This document shows, one piece after another, positions 37,179-46,418 of a stretch of 64,000 nucleotides of DNA (the stretch's first letter is position 1; each line of letters begins with the position of its first letter). Source of the DNA: Mesorhizobium sp. Root102 (GTDB lineage Bacteria > Pseudomonadota > Alphaproteobacteria > Rhizobiales > Rhizobiaceae); the NCBI RefSeq assembly GCF_001425625.1, contig NZ_LMCP01000001.1:497430-561429 (forward strand), written 5' to 3'. The position numbers and the translations under genes are program-made. Below the pieces are notes generated by a model. That model did no database searches. It saw only the letters and a list, made by a program, of their open reading frames with translations, and had not been told where the DNA came from.

Positions 37179-37213
37179 CATATGCCATTCCTGGGAATTA
37201 CAAGAGGCATATG
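37179..37213. promoter_or_regulatory. Compound dyad in the M20/GNAT divergent promoter
   Basis: CATATGCC at 37179-37186 and GGCATATG at 37206-37213 form an inverted repeat. Between them lies a second dyad, ATTCC-TG-GGAAT, at 37187-37198. A further CATAT precedes at 37172-37176. The pattern suggests an operator for the GntR regulator at 32804 or the LuxR-type regulator at 38009; which one is not decidable here. Confidence 0.4.
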
Positions 37214-37342
37214 GGCCGAAACGTCAGGCCAGAGCTTGCCGTTCGATGCCGCCACGCTGCTGGGGAGTTGGCATCGGATGCAGCAAGCCGATACTGCTGT
37301 CTGGAAGACATGACGAGGAATGACTTGATCAGCGAAGACACG

Positions 37343-38008
37343 ATGCCGGCCGACATCACCGATCTCGCCACTGGCTACTGGCGCCTGCCGGCGGGCAAGC
37401 TCGCCAATGCAGTGACGTGGATGGAGGCGCGCGCGCCGCAGCCCGGTCTCGCAAAGCCCTTGGCCATGACCCGGATCACCATGCCCGACTGCGCTTCGTA
37501 TCGGGCGATCTTTCTCGAGATCGGCGCGCCCTGGCTGTGGGATCGCGTTTCCGAAATGTCTGACGCCGAGATTGCGGCGCATTTTGCCGACCCGCGCCAG
37601 CATCTCTACTACGGCCATGACGAGACCGGCGCCCATCTCGGCATGGTCGAATTCGTCGTCGCTGACAGCAGCGAGATCGAGATCACCTATTTCGGCCTGT
37701 TCCCGTCCCTGACCGGCAAAGGTTTCGGCAAGCGGCTGATGGCCGGCGCTCTGGATCTCGCTTGGCGCCTTAACCCTAACCGTATCTGGCTGCATACAAG
37801 CAGCTTCGATCATCACAGCGTCATCGGCTTCTACAGTGCCTGCGGGTTCGTGCCCTTCGCGACCGGATTTGAAATAGTCGACGATCCCCGGATCAAGGGA
37901 ACCTTGCCGCGCGATGCCGCACCGCAGATTCCCCTGATCGAAGCGGAGTGGAGCAATGGCAAAGGAGCCTCGCTCTCCTCGGAGAACCGACAGGTTGCGC
38001 GGACCTAG
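37343..38008 (+). CDS. GNAT-family N-acetyltransferase
   Basis: 221 aa protein. The GNAT acetyl-CoA site is LFPSLTGKGFGKRLM (about 122-136, G-x-G-x-G/A type), with IEITYFGL as beta4 and HHSVIGFYSACGFVPFATGFE as the C-terminal beta-bulge. Start uncertain: ATG 37343 has GAAG five bases upstream; ATG 37310 and TTG 37325 are alternatives. It directly abuts the LuxR gene (TAG then ATG). It acetylates an amine; near an HDAC-like and an M20 deacylase it may modify the same compound. Substrate unknown. Confidence 0.78.
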   Translation: MPADITDLATGYWRLPAGKLANAVTWMEARAPQPGLAKPLAMTRITMPDCASYRAIFLEIGAPWLWDRVSEMSDAEIAAHFADPRQHLYYGHDETGAHLGMVEFVVADSSEIEITYFGLFPSLTGKGFGKRLMAGALDLAWRLNPNRIWLHTSSFDHHSVIGFYSACGFVPFATGFEIVDDPRIKGTLPRDAAPQIPLIEAEWSNGKGASLSSENRQVART

Positions 38009-40735
38009 ATGAGAACAGGTCCGCAATCCGTCAGCCAAGCGTCGCCGCAGCATCGCCGATGGGTGCGCCGCGAGACCATTCTGTCGATGCTGGAGCGCCA
38101 TATCGACACGCGCATCGTGCTGTTCGCCGCGCCGGCGGGCTTCGGCAAGTCGACGACGATGGCGCAATGGGCTGCGGAAGTCGCGCGCCACGGCCGGTTG
38201 ACGGCATGGCTGTCGTGCGAGGCGACGGACAATGATGAGGGCGCCTTCCTGTCGCATCTGGTGGGTGCGCTGCGCCATCTGGTCCAGAGCCCTGCCGAGC
38301 TCGACCTCGCCTTCCAGTCGAGCCCGATACCGCAACTCGATGTCGTGCTCGCAGCATTGGTGGCGGGTCTGGCGGCGCGCGAGGCCGACATCACCGTGTT
38401 CTTCGACGACTACCACGCTGTCGAGGCGCCGGCGGTGAAGCGGTTCATGGAGCGCCTGACCCGGCAGGCGCCGGCCAACGTCGCCTTCGTCATCGGCTCG
38501 CGCAGCCTGCCCGACCTGCAGCTCGGCAAGCTCCGGGTGCTTGGCGACGTTTTCGAAATCGGTCCCGACGATCTGCGTTTCGCCTCGTCCGAAGCCGAAG
38601 CTTTCTTCAACGAGAAGCTGGGCCTGAGCGTCAGCAGCGGCACGGTGGAAACCTTGTGTTCACGGACAGAAGGATGGGCCGCCGGCCTGCAACTGGCCTC
38701 GCTGTCACTGAGTGCCGCGCATGCACCTGAAACCGTCATCGGCAATTTCACCGGCGCCAACCGCAACGTCGCAGACTTCCTGATGGGCGAAGTGTTCCTG
38801 GAACTGCCGCCGGCGATCGCGAAGTTTCTGCTCTACAGTTCGATCTTCGAACGCTTCAGCGCGGAGGCCTGCCGGGCGGTGATGCGGGCGGCCGACGCCG
38901 AGGCGGCGATAACCGAAATCGAGACGCGCAACCTGTTCCTGGTGCCGCTCGACGAAGAACGGCGCTGGTTCCGCTATCATCATCTGTTCCACGATTTCCT
39001 CACCCGCGAAATGGAACGGCGCGAACCGGAAATGATCGCGCCGCTGCATCTGGCGGCCGCCGAATGGTTCGGCGAGCGCAAGATGCTGACCGAGGCGATC
39101 GGGCACGCGCTGGCCGCCGGCGACCAGGCTCGCGCGGCGGTGTTCGTGGAGAACAATGCGCTCGACCTCATCGCCCAGTGCCAGCTTCTTTACGTACGCC
39201 AGTTGCTGGCGCTGCTGCCGAGGCAACTGATCGACCAGCGCATCCGGCTGCAGCTCGTCGTGCTGTGGCTGGCGGTGCACAGCAGCCAGCCCGAGATTGC
39301 CCAACAGACGCTCAGCAATGCGCGCAAGCTGGTCGAGACCGGACCGGCTGACAGCAGTGACCCAGGCACCATGACCGGAACCACGATCGAGGCCGAGCTC
39401 GTGGTTCTCGCCGCTGCCGTGCACAGCACGCTGGAGCAGTTCGATCAGGCGCGCGACACGGCACTTGCGGCCCTGCGCGTCATCGCGCCCGATGCCTGGT
39501 TCATGGAGGGCGCGACCGCCAATGTCATTGGCTACAATCTCTATGCGCTGGGCGACCTCGAAGGTGCGCGCGCCGCGATCGATGCGGCGCGACGGGCGCA
39601 TGAGCGAAGCGGTAGCCTGCTCGGCGTCACCATTGCCAATTGCTACATGGCCGTCGTCGAGCGTTCGGCGGGCCGCCTGCCCGCCGCAGAGCGGCTGCTG
39701 CGCAACGCCATCATCGAGGCCAGGGCGCGGATCGGTGCAAACTCCTATGCCGAGGCCCTGGCCGGAACGCTGCTTGCCGAGCTTGCCTATGAAACCAATG
39801 CATCGGGCGAGGCGCTGACCCTGGTCGAGAATCTCGGCCCGCAGATCGAAGGCGCGGCGGTCATCGTCTATCCCTTGGCCAGCGTGCCGACCTACGCCCG
39901 CGTGCTGCAGTTGACCGGTCGCACCGAAGCAGCACTGGATATGCTGGAGCGCGTCTATCAACGCGTGCGCGGCACGGTGTATCGCCGCCTGGCATCGATG
40001 ATCATGCATGATCGCATACGCGTGCTGCTCGACCAGAACCGCAATGCCGAGGCGCGCGCGCTGCTGGCCGAGCATCGCGGCGGAGAGGCCGACGCGTCGA
40101 CCATCATCACCACCGCCAACGAGTTCGAGTTCTTTGCCGAGGGCCGCCTGCTGACCGCTGAGAAATCCTATGCCGATGCCGCGCGGGTCTTCGACGCGCT
40201 GCTGGAGCGAACGCGAAGCAGCGGGCGCATGCGCCGCCATATATTGGCGCTGATCCTGAGCGCCAAGGCAGCCAGCGCCGCCCATGACCAACGCGAGGCC
40301 GACCGCACTCTGCTCGGCGCGCTGCGCCTTGCCCAGCCCTCCGGCTTCATCCGTTCCTTCGTCGACGAGGGAAGGTCTGTGGTCGAAGGGTTGATGCGCC
40401 TGCGTGCGGCTCAGGCAAAGACCGATCCCGCACTGTCAGCCTATGCGACGCGCATCATCGACGCTGCGCAGGCGATGCCCGTGGCGACACGCAAGCTGGC
40501 CGCACCAGCCGTTGAGAAGGAACAGCTCACCCAGCGCGAGGCCGAATTGCTGCGCTATCTCGCCGAGGGCATGTCCAATCGCGATATCGCCCTTGCATTG
40601 TCGGTGAGCGAAACCACGGTGAAATGGCATTTGAAGAACATTTTCGGCAAGCTGGCGGTGACCAACCGAGTCCAGGCGGTGCGCGCCACGCAAGGGTCCG
40701 CAGGCGCCCATACCCCTCCGAAAGGAGGGGCATAG
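38009..40735 (+). CDS. MalT-like LuxR-family ATP-dependent regulator (LAL)
   Basis: 908 aa large LuxR protein. Walker A APAGFGKST is at 41-49, Walker B-like ITVFFDDYH near 129-137, then a long helical TPR-like middle (about 350-800) and a C-terminal LuxR HTH (LTQREAELLRYLAEGMSNRDI, split at residue limits, then VSETTVKWHLKNIFGKL). The layout equals MalT/AlkS-type STAND regulators that bind an inducer through the TPR region. It begins immediately after the GNAT stop and precedes the HDAC-like gene, so it is probably the positive regulator of that operon. Confidence 0.88.
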   Translation: MRTGPQSVSQASPQHRRWVRRETILSMLERHIDTRIVLFAAPAGFGKSTTMAQWAAEVARHGRLTAWLSCEATDNDEGAFLSHLVGALRHLVQSPAELDLAFQSSPIPQLDVVLAALVAGLAAREADITVFFDDYHAVEAPAVKRFMERLTRQAPANVAFVIGSRSLPDLQLGKLRVLGDVFEIGPDDLRFASSEAEAFFNEKLGLSVSSGTVETLCSRTEGWAAGLQLASLSLSAAHAPETVIGNFTGANRNVADFLMGEVFLELPPAIAKFLLYSSIFERFSAEACRAVMRAADAEAAITEIETRNLFLVPLDEERRWFRYHHLFHDFLTREMERREPEMIAPLHLAAAEWFGERKMLTEAIGHALAAGDQARAAVFVENNALDLIAQCQLLYVRQLLALLPRQLIDQRIRLQLVVLWLAVHSSQPEIAQQTLSNARKLVETGPADSSDPGTMTGTTIEAELVVLAAAVHSTLEQFDQARDTALAALRVIAPDAWFMEGATANVIGYNLYALGDLEGARAAIDAARRAHERSGSLLGVTIANCYMAVVERSAGRLPAAERLLRNAIIEARARIGANSYAEALAGTLLAELAYETNASGEALTLVENLGPQIEGAAVIVYPLASVPTYARVLQLTGRTEAALDMLERVYQRVRGTVYRRLASMIMHDRIRVLLDQNRNAEARALLAEHRGGEADASTIITTANEFEFFAEGRLLTAEKSYADAARVFDALLERTRSSGRMRRHILALILSAKAASAAHDQREADRTLLGALRLAQPSGFIRSFVDEGRSVVEGLMRLRAAQAKTDPALSAYATRIIDAAQAMPVATRKLAAPAVEKEQLTQREAELLRYLAEGMSNRDIALALSVSETTVKWHLKNIFGKLAVTNRVQAVRATQGSAGAHTPPKGGA

Positions 40736-40758
40736 ATAACAGGCTTAACCCCTCTTTC
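40713..40758 (+). promoter_or_regulatory. Mutually exclusive hairpins between LuxR and HDAC-like genes
   Basis: CCCCTCC-GAAA-GGAGGGG (40713-40730) is a perfect seven-pair stem with a GNRA-type loop. Its right arm with loop (GAAAGGAGGGG, 40720-40730) can alternatively pair with CCCCTCTTTC at 40749-40758, with one bulged base. The two pairings exclude each other. They span the LuxR stop and the start of the 83-base gap, about 60 bases before the HDAC-like start. An attenuation or RNA-switch role is possible but unproven; no T-run follows. Confidence 0.4.
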
Positions 40759-40818
40759 GGGTCGGGCCACATGATCGTTAGCCTGCTAGCGTCACCGAGT
40801 TTTCAGAGGACGCTGCGG

Positions 40819-41940
40819 ATGGCGACAGGCTACGTTTTTCACGAACAGCTGATGTGGCATGACACCGGCTCCAGCGCCGACATGATGCCTCCCGGCCGTT
40901 TCGTGGAACCCGGCCGCCATCTGGAATCGCCCGGCTCGAAGCGCCGGCTGAACAATTTGATCCAGGTCAGCGGCCTGTCGCGCCATCTGGTGCCGATCAT
41001 CCCGGAGCCGGTCTCGGTCGAGGACCTGCTGCGCGTGCACACGCAACGCCATGTCGACGATATCCGCATGCTCAGCGAGCGCGGCTCCGGTTTCGCCGGG
41101 CCGCAGGCGCCCATCGGCCTCAACAGTTTCGACATCGCCCTGCTGTCGGCCGGCACCACCTACGCCGCCATGCGCGCCGTTCTGACCGGCCGCGTCGACA
41201 ATGCCTATGCGCTGGCGCGGCCGCCGGGGCACCATGCCGAACCCGAGCAGGCGATGGGCAACTGCCTGTTCTCCAACATCGGCGTCTCCGTGCGCCGGCT
41301 GCAGCACGAAGGCCTGCTCGGCCGCGCCGCCGTGGTCGACTGGGATGTACACCACGGCAACGGCACCGAGAGGGTGTTTTATTCCGACCCGTCGGTGCTG
41401 ACCATTTCCCTGCATCAGGACAATCTCTACCCGACCGGGCGGGGCGCGCTGGCCGACAACGGCACGGGCGCCGGCGAAGGCTACAACATCAATATCCCGC
41501 TGCCCGCCGGCAGCGGGACCGGCGCCTATGAAGCGACCTTCGACCGCGTCGTCGCCCCGGCGTTGCGCGCCTACAGGCCGGATTTCGTCATCGTCGCCTC
41601 CGGCTTCGATGCGTCCGGCTTTGATCCGCTCGGCCGCATGATGCTCAACAGCGAGTGCTTCCGGCGGCTCGCCGCGCGGATGGTGGCGCTGGCCGCCGAA
41701 ACATCGAACGGTCGATTGATCATGACCCATGAAGGCGGTTACTCAGAAGGCTATGTGCCGTTCTGCGGCCATGCCGTGATCGAGACGCTGGCCAATCACC
41801 GCACCGAGGTGGTCGACCCGCTGTCGGAGCATATCGACGAATGGGCCGGGCAAGATTTGCAGCCGCACCAGGCCGCGGTGATCGACGCCGCAGAGGGGCT
41901 GCTCGCCGGCCTGCGCCAACGCCTCGCCAGTGCGGCCTGA
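40819..41940 (+). CDS. HDAC-superfamily amidohydrolase (acetylpolyamine amidohydrolase-like)
   Basis: 373 aa class II HDAC-like zinc deacetylase. The charge-relay His138-His139 lie in RPPGHHAEP; zinc ligands are Asp176 and His178 (DWDVHHGNGTE) and Asp264 (SGFDASGFDP); the transition-state Tyr308 is in HEGGYSEGY. All catalytic residues are intact. Bacterial homologues deacetylate acetylpolyamines or other N-acetyl amines. ATG 40819 has AGAGGA eight bases upstream. It stands immediately before an amide-type ABC importer, implying that an imported N-acyl compound is its substrate. Confidence 0.88.
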   Translation: MATGYVFHEQLMWHDTGSSADMMPPGRFVEPGRHLESPGSKRRLNNLIQVSGLSRHLVPIIPEPVSVEDLLRVHTQRHVDDIRMLSERGSGFAGPQAPIGLNSFDIALLSAGTTYAAMRAVLTGRVDNAYALARPPGHHAEPEQAMGNCLFSNIGVSVRRLQHEGLLGRAAVVDWDVHHGNGTERVFYSDPSVLTISLHQDNLYPTGRGALADNGTGAGEGYNINIPLPAGSGTGAYEATFDRVVAPALRAYRPDFVIVASGFDASGFDPLGRMMLNSECFRRLAARMVALAAETSNGRLIMTHEGGYSEGYVPFCGHAVIETLANHRTEVVDPLSEHIDEWAGQDLQPHQAAVIDAAEGLLAGLRQRLASAA

Positions 41941-41944
41941 CGCG

Positions 41945-42802
41945 ATGGATTTTGTCATCACCACGCTTCTCAATGCGCTGACGCTGATCAGCATCCTTAT
42001 GCTGGTCGGGCTCGGGCTGGCGATCAGCTTCGGGCTGATGAACGTGACCAACCTAGCGCATGGCGAGTTCGTCACCGTCGGCGCCTTCGCGGTCTATTTC
42101 GTCCAGAGCGTGGGTGGCTCGTTCTGGCTGGGCCTGGCCGCGGCGCCCATCGCCGGCGCGGTAGTCGGCTGCATCCTCGAGTTCGCCATCATCCGCCATC
42201 TCTATTCCAGGCCAGTCTCGACCGTGCTTGCCACCTGGGGCGTCAGCCTGATCCTGCAGCAAGGGCTGGAACTGACCTTCGGTCTCGGTGCCAAACCGGT
42301 GACGCCGCCGATCGAGGGCACGCTCGATCTCTTCTTCACCGTCTATCCGGCTTACCGGCTGATCCTGATCGGCATCGCCATGCTGACCTTGCTTGGAGTC
42401 ATCCTGCTGATCAGCCGGACATCCTTCGGGCTCGACATCCGCACCGTCATCCAGAACCGCGAGATGGCCGAGGGCGTCGGCATCAACACGCGACGCACCT
42501 ACGCCATCGCCTTCACCTTCGGCGCGGCCATCGCAGGGCTTGCCGGCGGACTGGTCGCGCCGCTGGCGATCGTGCTGCCGCAGATGGGGGTGAACTATCT
42601 CGCCAACGCCTTCTTCGTCGTCATTGTCGGCGGCGTCGGCTCGATCGGCGGCCTCGTCGCCGGCAGCGTCTTCGTCGGCGGGCTGACCAGCGTCCTCAAC
42701 TACCAGATCTCGCCATCACTGGCGCAGGCGATCGTGCTGCTCGCGGCCATCGTCGCTGTCCGTCTGCGGCCCAACGGCCTGTTCAACGGAGCGTCGCGAT
42801 GA
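41945..42802 (+). CDS. UrtB/LivH-type ABC permease
   Basis: 285 aa permease with about eight membrane segments. GLMNVTNLAHGEFVTVGAF near residue 31 and VGGVGSIGGLVAG near 234 are hallmarks. ATG 41945 lies four bases after the HDAC stop, with no obvious SD, so translation is probably coupled. It overlaps the second permease gene by ATGA. Confidence 0.87.
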   Translation: MDFVITTLLNALTLISILMLVGLGLAISFGLMNVTNLAHGEFVTVGAFAVYFVQSVGGSFWLGLAAAPIAGAVVGCILEFAIIRHLYSRPVSTVLATWGVSLILQQGLELTFGLGAKPVTPPIEGTLDLFFTVYPAYRLILIGIAMLTLLGVILLISRTSFGLDIRTVIQNREMAEGVGINTRRTYAIAFTFGAAIAGLAGGLVAPLAIVLPQMGVNYLANAFFVVIVGGVGSIGGLVAGSVFVGGLTSVLNYQISPSLAQAIVLLAAIVAVRLRPNGLFNGASR

Positions 42803-43785
42803 TCGCCCGCGACCGCAACTGGCTGCTGGTCTTCGTTGTCTGCGTGGTGCTCGCGGTCGTCTATCCCCTGTTCGCCGATGGCTACCAGCTAACGGTGATC
42901 CGCGACGCGCTGATCTTCGGCCTGTTCGCGGCGAGCCTCGACTTCTTCTGGGGCCGCACCGGGATCCTGTGTTTCGGCCACGCCGCCTTTTTCGGCATTG
43001 GCGGCTACATCATGGCGCTGGTCACGCTCAACGACGCCATTCCCTTCGGAAGCCTGCTCGGCCTTGCCGGCGCAGTCACTGGTGCTGCTTTCGTCGCCGC
43101 CATCATCGGCTACTTCCTGTTCTTCGGCGGCATTCGGGGCAGCTATTTCACCATCGTCACGCTGGCGATGGGCGTCATTTGCCAGCAGGCTGCAGTCTCG
43201 TGGAGTTCGGTCACCGGCGGCGATAGCGGGTTGATCGGGATCCCGCCGATCGAGTTCGATCTCGGCGGGCTGCATGTCGATCTGAGCCAGGACTTGCCCA
43301 GCTACATTTTCGTCTCGGCCATCGTCGCGGTGGCCGTGCTGGCGCTGTGGTCGATCAGCCGCGGCCACTGGGGCACGGTGCTGACCGCCATCCAGGACAA
43401 TGAAGTCCGCGCGGCAGCGCTCGGCCACAATGCGCCGTTGCGGCTGCTCGTGACCTTCGTCCTGTCGGCGGCGATCGCCGGACTTGCCGGCGCCCTTTAC
43501 GTCTGCATGGCAGGGCTGGTGGCGCCCGATCTGTCCGGACTGCTGCTGTCGACGGAAGTCATCGTCTGGGTGGCGGTCGGCGGGCGCGGCACGCTGCTTG
43601 GGCCGGTGCTCGGCGCCATCTTCATCCAACGGGCGCAGCAGACGATCAGCAGCTTCAACCCGAGCCTATGGCCGCTATTGCTCGGCTGCGTCTTCGTCAT
43701 CATCGTCTTCGTCCTGCCGGACGGCATCCTGTCGATCTACGCGCGGCTGAAAGGCCTGTTCAAAGGCGGGAGGCGCGCGCAATGA
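42799..43785 (+). CDS. UrtC/LivM-type ABC permease
   Basis: 328 aa permease with about nine membrane segments. SLDFFWGRTGILCFGHAAFFG (residues about 46-66, split here by family position) resembles the UrtC-type segment, and AIQDNEVRAAALGHN is the cytoplasmic loop contacting the ATPases. Overlaps both neighbours by four bases. Confidence 0.87.
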   Translation: MIARDRNWLLVFVVCVVLAVVYPLFADGYQLTVIRDALIFGLFAASLDFFWGRTGILCFGHAAFFGIGGYIMALVTLNDAIPFGSLLGLAGAVTGAAFVAAIIGYFLFFGGIRGSYFTIVTLAMGVICQQAAVSWSSVTGGDSGLIGIPPIEFDLGGLHVDLSQDLPSYIFVSAIVAVAVLALWSISRGHWGTVLTAIQDNEVRAAALGHNAPLRLLVTFVLSAAIAGLAGALYVCMAGLVAPDLSGLLLSTEVIVWVAVGGRGTLLGPVLGAIFIQRAQQTISSFNPSLWPLLLGCVFVIIVFVLPDGILSIYARLKGLFKGGRRAQ

Positions 43786-44486
43786 GCGACATCCTGCTCC
43801 AGGCCGAAAATGTCGGCATCCGCTTTGGCGGGCTGCAGGCGCTGGAAGCCTTGAACCTCACCGTACGAGACAAGGAGCTTTGCTGCATCATCGGGCCGAA
43901 CGGTGCCGGCAAGAGCACGTTCCTCAATGTGCTGACCGGCACGCTTCGCCCGACCAGCGGCAGCGTGCGCTTCCTCGGCCAAGACATAGCCGGCCTGCCG
44001 TTGCACCGCATCGCCCGGCTCGGCATCGCCCGCAAGTTCCAGATCCCGTCTGTCTTCCCGAGCCTCTCGGTTGAGGACAATCTGAAGGTCGCGCGCTGGG
44101 GCGCGCCCTCGCCTGTGCGCTCGGTTGGCGAACTGCTGGAACTGGTCGCGCTCACCAACCGTGCCGCTACGCTGGCGGGCGAACTCGCACACGGCCAGAA
44201 GCAATGGCTGGAGATCGGCATGGCGCTGGCAATCGAGCCACGGTTGCTTTTGCTCGACGAGCCGACCGCCGGCATGACACCGCAAGAGACGTTGGCGACG
44301 GCCGACATGCTGCTGCGACTCAAGGGCGAATTCTCGATCGTCGCCGTCGAGCACGACATCCGCTTCGTGCGGGCGCTGAACTGCGAGACATTGGTGCTGC
44401 ATCAGGGACGCCGGCTGCGCAACGGCCCTTTCCATGACATCGAGACCGACGAAATGGTCCGCGACGTCTATTTGGGGAGGCGCTGA
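43782..44486 (+). CDS. UrtD/LivG-type ABC ATPase
   Basis: 234 aa ATPase with Walker A GPNGAGKST near 39, ELAHGQKQWLEIGMAL in place of LSGGQ (the UrtD form), and Walker B LLLLDEPTAGMTP. ATG 43782 overlaps the permease stop. The AHGQKQWLEIGM signature is characteristic of the urea/short-chain-amide branch, supporting an amide-like ligand. Confidence 0.88.
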   Translation: MSDILLQAENVGIRFGGLQALEALNLTVRDKELCCIIGPNGAGKSTFLNVLTGTLRPTSGSVRFLGQDIAGLPLHRIARLGIARKFQIPSVFPSLSVEDNLKVARWGAPSPVRSVGELLELVALTNRAATLAGELAHGQKQWLEIGMALAIEPRLLLLDEPTAGMTPQETLATADMLLRLKGEFSIVAVEHDIRFVRALNCETLVLHQGRRLRNGPFHDIETDEMVRDVYLGRR

Positions 44487-44488
44487 CC

Positions 44489-45190
44489 ATGCTCCGGACA
44501 ATGGCGGTCTCCGCCGGCTACGGTCTGCTCCCGGTGCTGAACGGCATCGACCTCAGTGTCGCGCCCGGCGAAGTCGTTGGCCTGCTTGGCCGCAACGGCG
44601 CCGGCAAGACGACGCTGTTGCGCGTCATCGCCGGGGCCTTGCGGGCGAGCGGTGGCGCGATAATCCTCGGCGACCAGAACCTAACCAACGCTCCGGCCTT
44701 CCGCCGTGCGCGGGCAGGCATCGCGCATGTGCCGCAGGGGCGCGGCATCTTCAACCAGCTGACGGTGCGGCAAAACCTCGAAGTCGGCACCCGCGCCGCC
44801 AAGGACCGTGGCGACGGCGGCATTCCGGCCGACATCTTCGGCTATTTTCCGATCCTGCGCGAACGCGAAGCGCAGGTCGCCGGCACGCTTTCGGGCGGCC
44901 AGCAGCAGATGCTGGCGATCGGCCGCGCGCTGTGCGGCCTGCCCTCGGTGCTGCTGCTCGACGAGCCCTCGGAAGGCATTCAGCCGAACATCGTGCAGTC
45001 GATCGCCGAACTGGTGCCGCGCATCGCCCGCGAGCGCGGCATCGCGATCGTTCTCGTCGAGCAGAATCTCGATCTCGTTCTCAAGGCGGCGGACCGCTGC
45101 CTGGTGATGGAGAAGGGCAGGATTGTCCATGAAGGCGCACCGGAAGCGTTCGCCGACGAAACCCTGCTGAAGGACCTGTTGGCTTTGTAA
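44489..45190 (+). CDS. UrtE/LivF-type ABC ATPase
   Basis: 233 aa ATPase with Walker A GRNGAGKTT near 34, signature LSGGQQQMLAIGRAL and Walker B VLLLDEPSEGIQPNIVQ; the SEGIQP sequence is typical of UrtE. Separated from the preceding gene by two bases. Pairs with the UrtD-like ATPase. Confidence 0.88.
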   Translation: MLRTMAVSAGYGLLPVLNGIDLSVAPGEVVGLLGRNGAGKTTLLRVIAGALRASGGAIILGDQNLTNAPAFRRARAGIAHVPQGRGIFNQLTVRQNLEVGTRAAKDRGDGGIPADIFGYFPILREREAQVAGTLSGGQQQMLAIGRALCGLPSVLLLDEPSEGIQPNIVQSIAELVPRIARERGIAIVLVEQNLDLVLKAADRCLVMEKGRIVHEGAPEAFADETLLKDLLAL

Positions 45191-45231
45191 GGCGTGCATG
45201 GGGCGCGCCTGGGACTGGAAGGAACACAACA

Positions 45232-46401
45232 ATGATAAGCAGAAGAACTGTCTTGAAATCCGGCGGCGCTGCAGCCGCCTTCGCCATCGTCGGCGCGCCG
45301 TCGATCCTGCGCGCCGCAGACACAGTCAAGGTCGGCCTGTCGATCCCGATCACCGGGCTGCAGGCGATCCTCGGCGAGACGCTGCTCAATTGCTACAAGC
45401 TCGCCGCCGCCGAGCTCAACGCCGCGAACGGTATTGGCGGGCGCCAGGTCGAACTCATCATCGAAGACAACCAGACCACGACCAAGGGCTCCATCGACAA
45501 GGCGCGCAAGCTCATCAACGAAGACAAGGTCGACGTGATCATGGGCACGATCATTTCGCCGGAGCGCAGCGCGACGCTGTCGGTCACCTCGAAGGCCAAG
45601 AAGCTGTTCTTCTACCCGACCAATTTCGAAGGTGGTGAATGCAACCGCTACTTCGTCGCCACCGGACCGATCCCGATGCAGCAGGTCGACCCGATGATGC
45701 CATGGGTGGCCGAGACCCTGGGCAAGACGATCTATGTCATGGCTTCGGACTATGCATGGCCGCAGAAGATGACCGAGGCGATCACGGCGGCCTATGAGAA
45801 GGCCGGCGGCAAGATCATCGGTGCCGACTACTATCCGTTCGGCACCACCGATTTCGGCCCGGCCTTCCAGAAGATCAAGTCGCTGAAGCCCGATGTCGTC
45901 TGGTCGATGGTGGTCGGCAACGACGCCGTCACCCAGCTCAAGCAGTATCGCAGCTTCGACATCAAGCAGCCGCTGATCGCGCCACTCGACGAGGTCTTCA
46001 ACAAGGACGCGCTGCCGCCGGGCGTGGCCGCCGGCACCTACGCGCCGCAGCCCTACTGGATGGCGCTCGACAACCCGGTCAACAAGAAGTTCATCTCGAG
46101 CTTCCGGGAGAAGTTCGGCCAGGAAAAGATGGTCAACGGCATCGGCGAGGCCGGCTACAACGGCCTTCATCTCTACGCGCTGGCCGCAGAGAAGGCCGGA
46201 TCGCTGAAGGACGACGATGTGCTGGCCGCGCTGCCGTCGATCGAGTTCGACGCACCGCAAGGCAAGATCCGCGTCGACGCCACCAACAACCACACGCTGT
46301 GCCATTCCTATGTCGGCAAGGCGGCGGCCGACGGCATCGGCTACGAGATCGTCAAGGATTTCGGCACCATCGCCCCGGTAACGCCCTACTGCAAGGTCTA
46401 G
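45232..46401 (+). CDS. AmiC/UrtA-type ABC substrate-binding protein
   Basis: 389 aa periplasmic binding protein of the Peripla_BP_5 type. A Tat-like signal is present (SRRTVLKSGG at 3-12, cleavage near 28). The FYPTNFEGGECNRYFVATG segment resembles the ligand-proximal loop of AmiC and UrtA, which bind short amides and urea. Last gene of the operon that contains the HDAC-like deacetylase, so the ligand is probably a small N-acyl or amide compound. A strong hairpin follows at 46419-46465. Confidence 0.87.
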   Translation: MISRRTVLKSGGAAAAFAIVGAPSILRAADTVKVGLSIPITGLQAILGETLLNCYKLAAAELNAANGIGGRQVELIIEDNQTTTKGSIDKARKLINEDKVDVIMGTIISPERSATLSVTSKAKKLFFYPTNFEGGECNRYFVATGPIPMQQVDPMMPWVAETLGKTIYVMASDYAWPQKMTEAITAAYEKAGGKIIGADYYPFGTTDFGPAFQKIKSLKPDVVWSMVVGNDAVTQLKQYRSFDIKQPLIAPLDEVFNKDALPPGVAAGTYAPQPYWMALDNPVNKKFISSFREKFGQEKMVNGIGEAGYNGLHLYALAAEKAGSLKDDDVLAALPSIEFDAPQGKIRVDATNNHTLCHSYVGKAAADGIGYEIVKDFGTIAPVTPYCKV

Positions 46402-46418
46402 GCGCTTCGGCACCAGTT

